Shown here piece by piece: positions 27,300 to 36,014 of a stretch of 64,000 bases of DNA. How positions within the stretch are numbered: position 1 is the first letter of the stretch; each line of letters starts with the position of its first letter. The DNA is from Ferriphaselus sp. R-1. Lineage in GTDB: Bacteria > Pseudomonadota > Gammaproteobacteria > Burkholderiales > Gallionellaceae. The stretch lies in assembly GCF_000746095.1 (NCBI RefSeq), contig NZ_JQKP01000004.1, positions 1 to 64,000 on the forward strand, written 5' to 3'. The notes under the pieces were generated by a model, which saw only the letters and a program-made list of their open reading frames with translations, had not been told where the DNA came from and ran no database searches. A program made the position numbers and the translations under genes.

Positions 27300-29917
27300 A
27301 CATTAAAACCACCACCCTCCGCCCACCACCCTTTACGGCATAGCCCTTTCATCGCGCAATACTCGCACACCTTGTCCACGCCGTTGGCGGGAAGCGGTTG
27401 GCCTACGCGCAACTGGCCGAATATCTCTTTGAGGCGGGCGAGGTTTTGTCCGGCCAGGTCGGGGAGGTCTTGTTCGGGTTGCACGCCGACCACAGCTTTG
27501 CTGTCGTCTAGGGAGACGAAGGCGGCGGCGGTGGCTAGACTCAGGGCGGCGTAGCTGGCGAGTTGCACGTCTTCGCCGGGGTGTTTGAGCAGGCCGTTGA
27601 GGCTGGCTTTGTCTTTGGTTTTGTAGTCGAGCACGCGCCGTGCGCCGTCGGCTTGGGTGTCCAGCCGGTCGAGTCTGCCGTGCAGTAGCAGGTCGTCATT
27701 CACGGCCAGTTGGTAGCCCTGCTCCGCCGCCGCGAAGCGCCAGCCTGCGGCTTCGTTTTCCAGTTGCCAATCCAGATAGGCGGCTTGCTGCGCTTGCCAG
27801 CGCACGCGCCAGCCATGCGCCAGAAAATCGTGCTGCACCGCCTCGGCGAAGACTTCGTCGCTGAGGCGCGCCAGTGCGGCGGCGCGTTGGTCGCGCGGCA
27901 TGTCGGACGGGATGTCGCGGTGGAAGCGTTCCAGTATCTTGTGCACCCACGCGCCGTAGTCGCGCTTGTCCAGCGCCTCGCGCACTTCGTCGAGGTCGTC
28001 CAGGCGCAGGATGTAACGGGCGTAATACTGGTAGGGGCAGGCCATCAGCGTGTTGTAGCCGCTGGGCGAGATGCGCGGCGGCAGCAGCGCAGCAGGGGCC
28101 GCCGGGCGCGGCATGTGGTGCGGTTGCGGCGGGACGCTGGCTTCGGGCTGGACGTGCGCCAGCTCCAGCAAGGGCGCGAGTTCGCGCTCGGTGAGGTCGT
28201 CCGCCACCCCGGCGCGCAGCAATTCCAGCCAGGGACTCAGCAGGTTGGGCTCGCCATTTTTTGTCTCCTGCCAGGTGACCAGCACGGTGTCGTTGAGCGC
28301 CAGCAGGCCGCGCAGGTCGTCCTGTACCTGGCGGATCTTGTGCGCCGTCATCGGCAGGCCGATCGCGCCGCGCACCGCATCGTTGAACCACTGCCCTGCC
28401 CCGGCCTTGCCCGGCAGGTGGTCAGCATCGCAGCCCAGCAGCAGCACGGCATCGAACACGCGCCAGCGGGTGGCGGCGAGATGGGTGAACACCACCGGGC
28501 TTTCCACGCTGGTGTCGCGGAAGGTGGCGAGGTCGAGCTGCTGCGCCAGCCAGCGCCGCCATTCGCCGAAGCTGAAACGGCTGCGGTCATCGGCCAATTC
28601 TTCGCGCCAGTCCGCGAGCAATTGCAACAGCTCGCGCCCGGCGGCATCCTGCGCCCAGCCGGTCAACACGCCCAGACTGTCCAGACTCTGCTCCAGTCGC
28701 TCCAGCCAGCCCGCGAGGGTGAATTCGCGCCCGGTGGGTAGAGGCTGCGCGGCTTGTTGCAGGCGCAGCAAGGCATGGCGCAACACCTCCGACTCGGCCA
28801 GCCGCTGGTATTCCTCCAGCCTTGATGCCACCTGATGTTCGCGCAGCAGGCGCTCCAGTTGGTACACCGCCTGTTTTCGTTCGGCGGCGGGCTGGTCGGC
28901 GTAGACAAAGGGCGATTTCATCAGGTCGAGCACGTCCTGATAGTAAAAGTCGCCCTGCACCGCCTCCAGCCAGCGCATCAGCACCGCGCTCACCGCCAGC
29001 GTGGCGAAGGTCCAGCCGGTCTCGTCCTGCACCAGAATCTGCGCGCGCTCCAGCAGGGCGCGCACGCGGCGGGCAACCAGCCTGTCCTGCGCGACGACGG
29101 CGATGCTGCGCTTGCCCGCCAGCAGCCAGCGGCGGATCTGCACATCGGCGGCCTGGGCTTCGTGCTCCAAACCTTGGGCGGGGAACAGGAAGAAAGCAGT
29201 CGGTAGTTGGTAGTCGTGAGTCGTGAGTGGGTTCGAGGAGCTCAAAGCTTGAGCAGCTGACTCCCCTGTCGCTAGCACCCTCAGGTCGAACACCCGCACC
29301 GGCGCGCGTTCGGCATACGCTTCGAGGAAGCGCCGTTCGGGAGTAGCCAGGTCGGAGGTGATAAGGACGTAGAGCGGCGCGCTGGCTTGCGCGGCGAGCA
29401 GGGCGAGACGTTGCTGGTAGGCGGCGACAGCATCCAGCCCGCCGCTGCCGGACATCGCCCGCCACAGCTCGTGCACCACGCGTGCTTCGAATTGCAGGGC
29501 GCGGTTGCTGCGCGCCTGATAAGCCTGTTCGAGTTGCGCCAGGAACGCGTCTTCATCCTGCGGCAGGGCGAGGTGTTCGCGAGTCAGCTCGTCCATCAGG
29601 TCGAGCAACTCGCCCGCCAGCGCCCAGCGGTCGGCCTGCTCGAACCATCCCTGACGGCGCAGCGCCTGATACAGCGCGGCCAGCCGGGCACTGTCCGGCA
29701 CCGGCGACTGCGCCAGCGGCACGCTCTGCACCCAGTCGGTGAAGGTGGTCAGCTGCGGCATCAGCACTGGGCGACCCGCCAAGACTGCGAGCCGCTGCGC
29801 CAGTGGCTGGGCGACGTGGTAGTTGGGCAGCAGGACGACGATGTGGCGCAGGTCGGGCGGTGCGTGGTCGTCAAGTATCCGTCCGGCAAGCCTGTCGTAC
29901 GACCCGCTCTCAAACAC
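27296..29917 (-). CDS. addB: AddB-type PD-(D/E)XK nuclease/inactive helicase subunit
   Basis: An 873-residue partner of the AddA-like protein. The N-terminal inactivated helicase (LRHIVVLLPNYHVAQPLAQR) lacks a Walker A. The C-terminal nuclease core is LHGRLDRLDTQADGARRVLD followed by YKTKDKAS. An iron-sulfur cluster is expected from Cys of CPYQYYARYIL plus CEYCAMKGLC at the end, as in AddB. Around residue 230 the protein has NPLTTHDYQLPTAFF, encoded by a heptanucleotide repeat tract, which looks like an in-frame insertion in a surface linker. It ends where the hipBA promoter begins, and addA now lies 4.1 kb downstream. Confidence 0.88.
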   Translation of the reverse strand: MFESGSYDRLAGRILDDHAPPDLRHIVVLLPNYHVAQPLAQRLAVLAGRPVLMPQLTTFTDWVQSVPLAQSPVPDSARLAALYQALRRQGWFEQADRWALAGELLDLMDELTREHLALPQDEDAFLAQLEQAYQARSNRALQFEARVVHELWRAMSGSGGLDAVAAYQQRLALLAAQASAPLYVLITSDLATPERRFLEAYAERAPVRVFDLRVLATGESAAQALSSSNPLTTHDYQLPTAFFLFPAQGLEHEAQAADVQIRRWLLAGKRSIAVVAQDRLVARRVRALLERAQILVQDETGWTFATLAVSAVLMRWLEAVQGDFYYQDVLDLMKSPFVYADQPAAERKQAVYQLERLLREHQVASRLEEYQRLAESEVLRHALLRLQQAAQPLPTGREFTLAGWLERLEQSLDSLGVLTGWAQDAAGRELLQLLADWREELADDRSRFSFGEWRRWLAQQLDLATFRDTSVESPVVFTHLAATRWRVFDAVLLLGCDADHLPGKAGAGQWFNDAVRGAIGLPMTAHKIRQVQDDLRGLLALNDTVLVTWQETKNGEPNLLSPWLELLRAGVADDLTERELAPLLELAHVQPEASVPPQPHHMPRPAAPAALLPPRISPSGYNTLMACPYQYYARYILRLDDLDEVREALDKRDYGAWVHKILERFHRDIPSDMPRDQRAAALARLSDEVFAEAVQHDFLAHGWRVRWQAQQAAYLDWQLENEAAGWRFAAAEQGYQLAVNDDLLLHGRLDRLDTQADGARRVLDYKTKDKASLNGLLKHPGEDVQLASYAALSLATAAAFVSLDDSKAVVGVQPEQDLPDLAGQNLARLKEIFGQLRVGQPLPANGVDKVCEYCAMKGLCRKGWWAEGGGFNV
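29198..29232 (-). repeat. Heptanucleotide repeat tract inside the addB coding sequence
   Basis: On the plus strand five consecutive units read AGTCGGT, AGTTGGT, AGTCGTG, AGTCGTG, AGTGGGT, the complement of the ACGACT-type units near dnaK and dnaJ. The tract is in an open frame and contributes roughly a dozen residues to the AddB-like protein. Confidence 0.8.
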
Positions 29918-29950
29918 CCGGCCACTCCTGCACGGACTCGCGCTCCCGAC

Positions 29951-32791
29951 TCACACCTGCCTCCACAACGGGTCCGGACGCCAGCGCTCTATCCACTCGG
30001 CGATCTGACCTGCCGGCATGGGTTCGGCGATACCGAATCCTTGCGCGACGTTGCAGCCCAGTTGCAGCAACATCTTCCCCTGCTCGGCGGTCTCCACGCC
30101 CTCGGCCACCAGTTGACGCTTGAAGGCGGCGGCCAGACCGATCACGCTTTCGACAATGGCGAAACTCTCCATGTCGTGCGTCATGTCGCGCACGAAGGTC
30201 TGATCCACCTTGAGTACGCGAGCATGCAGATGGCGCAGGTAGATCAGGGTGGAGTAACCCGTACCGAAATCGTCCAGAGCGAAGGTGACGCCCAACGCGG
30301 CGCATTCGCGGATGACTTCCGACACCAAGGCCACATCCTCGAACGCGGTACTCTCCAGTATCTCCAGCTCCAGACACCCGGCATCCAGTTCCGGGTGCTG
30401 CTCGAACAGCGCGCTGAGGTGGGGGACGAAATCCACATCCTGCAAATGTCGCGGCGAGATGTTGACACTCACCGGCAGTGCCAGCCCCGCCTTGCGCCAC
30501 GCCAGGGCCTGGTTGAGCGCCTCTTTCAACACCCAGTTGCCGATGTCCACCGCGATGTCCAGATTCTCGGTCAAGGGCAGGAAGTCATGCGGCAGCAACA
30601 GACCGAGCTCGGGGTGGTGCCAGCGTATCAGTGCTTCCACACCGACCACCGTACCCTGCCGCATGTCGACCTTGGGCTGGTAATACAACTGGAACTCACC
30701 CGCAGCCAGGCCGTTCTCGACCTGGCGCAGCAACTCCTTCTGCTCGACGGTGCGGCGGTCATGTTCAGGATCGAAGCACACATAACGGTTCCTGCCGCCC
30801 TGCTTGGCGGCATACATGGCCTGATCCGCATGTCGCAGCAGCGCATCGCCATCACCGTCGTCGTAAGGGAACAGGGTGTAGCCGAGACTGGCCGTGATGC
30901 TGAGCGAGAGCCCCTCGATCAGGTAGGGTTCGGCCAGCGCTGCCAACAGGCGAGCCATGGCCTGCTCGGCCTCGGCCATACTGCGCAGGCCGGTGACCAG
31001 CAATGCGAACTCGTCACCGCCGATGCGCGAGGCGGTGTCACCCGAGCGCAGGCATCGATCGATACGCTGTCCCACCTCTTGCAACAGCTTGTCTCCCACA
31101 GGGTGGCCATGGCTGTCGTTCACCGGTTTGAAATCGTCCAGGTCAAGATAGCCTACGGCCAGCAGCTCGCCGCTGCGCTCGGCCTGGGCCAGCGCGATAC
31201 GGAAACGGTCGGTGAATAAGGAGCGGTTGGGCAACTGGGTCAGGGCATCGTAATACGCCAGTCGCTCCACTTGCCTCTGGTTGAGTTTGAGTGCGGTGAT
31301 GTCGGTGAACACGCAGACATAGTGCGTGACACCCCCCGCTTCGCCGTGTACGGCGGAAATGGTGGTCAGCACGGCCAGCAACTCGCCGTCCTTACGCCGG
31401 TTCCAGACCTCGCCGCTCCAATAGCCCTCGCGACGCAGCGTATCCCACATCTCGGCGAAGAACTCGGGAGGATGCTTGCCCGAGGCCAGAATGTCGGGCT
31501 TCTTGCCGACGACATCCGCGCGGTGGTAACCGGTGATCTCCTCGAAAGCGCGGTTGATCTCCAGGATGAAAGCATCGCCATCGGTGATGTAGATGCCGTC
31601 ATGGGCGAACTGGAACACACTGGCCGCCAAGCGCAGTTGCTTCTCGGCCAGTTTGCGCTCGGAGATGTCGCGCGCCACCGATACCACGCCGACACACGCA
31701 CCGCCGGGATCCATCACCGGCGATTTGCTGAATTCCATCAGGATGCGCTGGCCATCATGCTGGGTCACCCATCCCTCGCTGCGTAAAGTCTTGCCCGCCG
31801 CGATGACCTCCGCATCGCGCAGGCGGTGGCTCTCAGCCTGCCCGGCAGACATGAACTCCGAATCCGTCCTGCCGATCACGGCATCGCGCGCAACGCCGAT
31901 GCAATGCGAGAATGCCTCGTTGCAGTCCAGATAGTGACCGTCCAGGTCCTTGAAATACACCAAGTCGGGGATGGTGTTCATCAGCTGACGCAGCCGATCC
32001 TGGGTCTCCGTCGCCACACGTCCGAACTCTTCATCCATCCACTCCAGTGGATGGATCAGGTCATGCTCGGACAGCAAGCCGACCAAACGGTCCTGCTCAT
32101 CGACCACGATCAAGTGCCGTATCTTGAGTATCTGCATCTGGGCCGCAGCCTGGGTCAAGGCCGCGTTACTGCGTATGGTGTGCACCGGCGAACTCATCAC
32201 CTCCCCCAGCAGCGCCGCTTGCTTGCCCTCGCCGAAGAGCCTGACCACGTCACGCTCGGTGACCAGCCCGACCGGCGCATCCTGCCGCGTCACGATCACG
32301 CAAGAGGAGCGCGTCTCGACCATCTGCTCCAGCACCCCGGACAGGGGTGAGTCCGTCGTGCCCTGTATCCAGTTCTGCCCCATCAGGGATGCCACATCAC
32401 TCAGGTGGGCAAAGAATCCTATGCCCAGATGGAAACGGAAGTCGCTCTCCGACACCACCCCCAGCGGCTGCCCGTGCTCGTCGAGCACCACCAGATGCCG
32501 GATACCGTGGCGGACGGCGAAACGGAAGGCCGCCGCCAACTCCACGTCGTGTCCGATGGTCAACACCTGGGTCGACATCAGTCGGGCGACCGGCGTATCC
32601 AGCGCCATGCCCGCGCTCATGGCCCGCACGATGTCGCGCTCGGTGACGATGCCCGCCAGGCTCCCGCCTTCCATCACCAGCATCGACGAAATGCGCATCT
32701 CCGCCATCCGCGCAGCGGCCTCGGACAACTTCGAGTCAGGCCATAGCCGATCGAGGTGGTGGGTGACGATATCAGCCAAGTGTCGCTTCAT
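29951..32791 (-). CDS. CBS-PAS-GGDEF-EAL cyclic-di-GMP signalling protein
   Basis: A 946-residue soluble protein. Four CBS motifs (two Bateman pairs, about residues 1-255; for example ISSMLVMEGGSLAGIVTERD and IRHLVVLDEHGQPLGVVSES) would bind adenine nucleotides. Two PAS domains (about 260-505) follow, then GGDEF (RIGGDEFALLVTG, intact active site) and EAL (VVGVEALIRWHHPELG, with DDFGTGYSTLIYLRHL). Both catalytic halves look intact, so it may make or degrade c-di-GMP depending on sensory input. Start by GGAGGGAAGTTTGAGATG. Its ATG lies 1 base after the stop of the upstream GGDEF-EAL gene, indicating co-transcription. Confidence 0.93.
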   Translation of the reverse strand: MKRHLADIVTHHLDRLWPDSKLSEAAARMAEMRISSMLVMEGGSLAGIVTERDIVRAMSAGMALDTPVARLMSTQVLTIGHDVELAAAFRFAVRHGIRHLVVLDEHGQPLGVVSESDFRFHLGIGFFAHLSDVASLMGQNWIQGTTDSPLSGVLEQMVETRSSCVIVTRQDAPVGLVTERDVVRLFGEGKQAALLGEVMSSPVHTIRSNAALTQAAAQMQILKIRHLIVVDEQDRLVGLLSEHDLIHPLEWMDEEFGRVATETQDRLRQLMNTIPDLVYFKDLDGHYLDCNEAFSHCIGVARDAVIGRTDSEFMSAGQAESHRLRDAEVIAAGKTLRSEGWVTQHDGQRILMEFSKSPVMDPGGACVGVVSVARDISERKLAEKQLRLAASVFQFAHDGIYITDGDAFILEINRAFEEITGYHRADVVGKKPDILASGKHPPEFFAEMWDTLRREGYWSGEVWNRRKDGELLAVLTTISAVHGEAGGVTHYVCVFTDITALKLNQRQVERLAYYDALTQLPNRSLFTDRFRIALAQAERSGELLAVGYLDLDDFKPVNDSHGHPVGDKLLQEVGQRIDRCLRSGDTASRIGGDEFALLVTGLRSMAEAEQAMARLLAALAEPYLIEGLSLSITASLGYTLFPYDDGDGDALLRHADQAMYAAKQGGRNRYVCFDPEHDRRTVEQKELLRQVENGLAAGEFQLYYQPKVDMRQGTVVGVEALIRWHHPELGLLLPHDFLPLTENLDIAVDIGNWVLKEALNQALAWRKAGLALPVSVNISPRHLQDVDFVPHLSALFEQHPELDAGCLELEILESTAFEDVALVSEVIRECAALGVTFALDDFGTGYSTLIYLRHLHARVLKVDQTFVRDMTHDMESFAIVESVIGLAAAFKRQLVAEGVETAEQGKMLLQLGCNVAQGFGIAEPMPAGQIAEWIERWRPDPLWRQV

Positions 32792-32792
32792 C

Positions 32793-35700
32793 TCAAACTT
32801 CCCTCCGAGGCAGCAATCTGGCGAACTCCTCGGCAGGCATCGGCTTGCCAAAGTAGTAGCCCTGACAGGAACAACACCCGCTTTGACAGAGGATCTCCGC
32901 TTGCCCGAGAGTCTCTACGCCCTCGGCGATCACTTCCATCTTGAGGTTCAGTGCAGTGGCGATCAGTGTCTGCACGATCACCACGTCATCGTTGTTGCGC
33001 TCCAGTTCATTGACGAAGGTGCGGTCGATCTTGATGGTATCGATGGCCATCTTGCGCAGATAAGCCAGGCTGGAGTAGCCCGTGCCGAAATCGTCCAGCG
33101 CGATGCGGAAACCCATCGCTTTGATCGCAGCCAGCATCTCTTCGACATCCTGGGGACGCATCAACACGCTCTCGGTCAGCTCGACTTCCAGCATCGCGGG
33201 GTCCGCCCCCGTGTCCTGCAAGGCATGCGCCAGACTCGCCGGCAGATCGCCATACAGGAACTGCCGGGCAGACACGTTGAAACTGATGGGAATGCTGGCC
33301 AGACCGGCATCCGTCCAGGCGCGGCTCTGCGTACACACCGCACGCACCACCCACTCACCGATGCTGTTGATGAGGTTGCTCTGCTCGGCCACCGGGATGA
33401 ACTGCCCGGGCGACACCATGCCTTGCTCAGGATGGCGCCAGCGGATCAAGGCCTCGCCGCCGATGATGTGTCGGGTACGCGAATCCACCTTGGGCTGGTA
33501 GTACAGCTCGAACTCGTCCCGCTCCAGCGCCCGGTGCAAATCGTGCTCGATGAGCAGGCGCTCCTGGGTACGCAGGTTCATCTCTTCACGGAAGAAGCGG
33601 AAACCTGCCCGCCCGTTCTCCTTGACGTGGTACATGGCGGCATCGGCCTGCTGCAACAAGGCATCGAAACCATTGCCATCGTCCGGATACATGCTGATGC
33701 CTATGCTGGGCGAGGTATGCAGATCATAGCCACCCGCCAGATACGGCGAGGACAGCGTGTCCACGATCTTCTTCGCCACACAGGATGCCGCTTCATTGCT
33801 GGGCAGATCGACCAGGATCACCACGAACTCGTCGCCGCCGATGCGGGCGACGGAGTCCTGCTCCCTGACGCAGCTACGCAGGCGATCCGCCACGGTCTGG
33901 AGCAGCAGGTCGCCGACTTCGTGCCCCAGCGTGTCATTGATGATTTTGAAGTGGTCGAGATCGAGGAAGAGCAGCGCCACCTTGTTGCCATAACGCACCG
34001 CATTGCCTATGGCCCGCTCCATGCGGTCGCGCAGCAGGCGGCGGTTGGGCAGGTTGGTCAAATGATCGTGATTGGCCAGGAACTCGATGCGCTGATGCGC
34101 GTCCTTCTGGCTGGAGATGTCGCGGAAGGTGCACTGGAAAGTCTGCGTACCGTCCGGCAGCATCACCAGTCTCACCGCCGCCTGAATGTCGATGATGCGT
34201 CCGTACTTGGTACGGTGCCGGGTCTCGAAATCATCGCGCCCGGTCGTCACGATGTTGTGCTTGTGGGCCAGATGCTCGTCCAGGGTTTCCTTGGCTTCGA
34301 AATCAGGGATGGTCAGATTGAGCATCTCGCTGGGACTGTATTCGTACTGGCGCAACGCTTCCTGGTTGTAGCCCATCACGCGCCCGTCCAGCGTGATCAG
34401 CAACACCGCATCGGGCATCTGGTCGAACAGCGTCTGGTATTGCTTGCGCAGTCGTCGGGATTCTTCCTCGGCCTGCTTGCGCGCACTGATGTCTTCGAGC
34501 ACCGCGACCAGGAAATCCGGTGCGTCATCTTCCGTGCGGATCAACGACAGGCTCATGTTCGACCAGCCTATGCTGCCATCCTTGCGGGCACAGCGCTGCT
34601 CGCCACGCACCACTTCGACCCGCTGCTCCAGCAGGTCGGCCAGTATCCCCCGGAACACGTCCCTGTCCTCGGCAGGCAGGAGGTCGTCGAGCCGCATCCC
34701 GAGCAACTCTTCCTGCGTATGGCCAAGCAACTCCTGCATGCGTGCGTTGGCGCGGGAGATGGTCAGCCCCGTGGGGTCAACGTGCACCACCCCGACGGCG
34801 GCCTGCTCGAATGTAGCGCGGAACATGGCCTTCTCACGTTGCAGCGCATCTGCTGCCGTACGCGATGCCGTGGCATCGTGGAACACCAGCACCACCCCGC
34901 CTATCACGCCGGACGCATCACGCACCGGCGCAGCCGAGTCTTCGATGGCACACTCGCTACCGTCGCGGGCGATCAGTACGGTGTGATTAGCCAAACCGAC
35001 GATGCGCCCCTCGCGCAACACCACATCCACCGGACTCTCCACCGATTGCCGAGTCTGCTCATTGATAATCCGAAACACCTCGTTCAACGACTTGCCTTCA
35101 GCCTGGTCCAGCGACCAGCCGGTCATCTCTTCGGCAACTTCATTGAGAAATTCCACCTTGCCCTGCTTGTCCGTCACTACCACGGCATCGCCAATCGAAG
35201 ACAACGTCACCTGCACCCGCTCTTTTTCGAGCAAGACCTGCCGTGTCAGCCGATTCAGCGCGTACAGGCTGCCGTAACCCATTGCCAGCGCCACCAACAG
35301 CAACATCGCATAGAACAAGTATTCATCGAGTTCATGGTTAGCCATCACCATGCTCGTGACCACTCCCACCTGGGCCAGAGCCTCATCACGCGTCACTTCC
35401 ACCAAGCTGTCGAAATCAGCAGACAGCCCGCGATCCACGCCTCGGACCAGAGCGTCAATCTTGCCCACATTCTCAGGATGGCCAACCAAAGGAAACTGCT
35501 GCAGAGATTGGAGATACTTGGCTGTCATTTCAGCGTGTGCCTGTTGCAAGCGCAGCAGATGGCCCGTGCTCATTTGGTGCCGCTCCAACTCGCGCACGAG
35601 ATGACCCATCTTGTTCTGCACGATACTGGCCTGGGCCTCGAATGCCTCCCGGTAACGTATGTAATCACCCGCATCATGGCCGCGCAGCAGCAAGTCTTTC

Positions 35701-35909
35701 CATTCCTGCACCTGACGCTTGAACAGCACCTGCGCCTGTCGTTCTTCATCCAGCAGACTGGTGACAGACTCTACGCCCTGCGCAGTTTCCTGGCTGATAT
35801 GGCCCAACAGGTCATAAAACACCCAACCGCTGGCCAGTACCATGGCGGTCAGGGTCAGTACGATCGACGTGACCAACAGCCGGATTTTGTCTTTGATGAG
35901 TTTGCTCAT
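32793..35909 (-). CDS. Membrane PAS-GGDEF-EAL cyclic-di-GMP signalling protein
   Basis: A 1038-residue inner-membrane sensor. Transmembrane helices flank a periplasmic helical domain of about 185 residues (LLVTSIVLTLTAMVLASGWV near residue 12; LFYAMLLLVALAMGYGSLYA near 220), resembling chemoreceptor-type ligand-binding bundles. Three PAS domains (about 250-620) precede GGDEF (SVARIGGDEFVVILV) and EAL (GGEALIRWRHPEQG; IALDDFGTGYSSLAYLRKMA; EVIAEGVETLGQAEIL). Both catalytic signatures are complete. It sits between the hybrid kinase and the CBS-GGDEF-EAL gene on the same strand, suggesting one output pathway. Confidence 0.94.
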   Translation of the reverse strand: MSKLIKDKIRLLVTSIVLTLTAMVLASGWVFYDLLGHISQETAQGVESVTSLLDEERQAQVLFKRQVQEWKDLLLRGHDAGDYIRYREAFEAQASIVQNKMGHLVRELERHQMSTGHLLRLQQAHAEMTAKYLQSLQQFPLVGHPENVGKIDALVRGVDRGLSADFDSLVEVTRDEALAQVGVVTSMVMANHELDEYLFYAMLLLVALAMGYGSLYALNRLTRQVLLEKERVQVTLSSIGDAVVVTDKQGKVEFLNEVAEEMTGWSLDQAEGKSLNEVFRIINEQTRQSVESPVDVVLREGRIVGLANHTVLIARDGSECAIEDSAAPVRDASGVIGGVVLVFHDATASRTAADALQREKAMFRATFEQAAVGVVHVDPTGLTISRANARMQELLGHTQEELLGMRLDDLLPAEDRDVFRGILADLLEQRVEVVRGEQRCARKDGSIGWSNMSLSLIRTEDDAPDFLVAVLEDISARKQAEEESRRLRKQYQTLFDQMPDAVLLITLDGRVMGYNQEALRQYEYSPSEMLNLTIPDFEAKETLDEHLAHKHNIVTTGRDDFETRHRTKYGRIIDIQAAVRLVMLPDGTQTFQCTFRDISSQKDAHQRIEFLANHDHLTNLPNRRLLRDRMERAIGNAVRYGNKVALLFLDLDHFKIINDTLGHEVGDLLLQTVADRLRSCVREQDSVARIGGDEFVVILVDLPSNEAASCVAKKIVDTLSSPYLAGGYDLHTSPSIGISMYPDDGNGFDALLQQADAAMYHVKENGRAGFRFFREEMNLRTQERLLIEHDLHRALERDEFELYYQPKVDSRTRHIIGGEALIRWRHPEQGMVSPGQFIPVAEQSNLINSIGEWVVRAVCTQSRAWTDAGLASIPISFNVSARQFLYGDLPASLAHALQDTGADPAMLEVELTESVLMRPQDVEEMLAAIKAMGFRIALDDFGTGYSSLAYLRKMAIDTIKIDRTFVNELERNNDDVVIVQTLIATALNLKMEVIAEGVETLGQAEILCQSGCCSCQGYYFGKPMPAEEFARLLPRREV

Positions 35910-36014
35910 CCCATCCTCTCAAGGCGTGGCGGAAGGTGCCACCACCCCGCATTCGTTTGTCGGCTGAACCTTATCACGAATAACCCGGAACCACCCCGTG
36001 AAAAGCCGTGGCCA

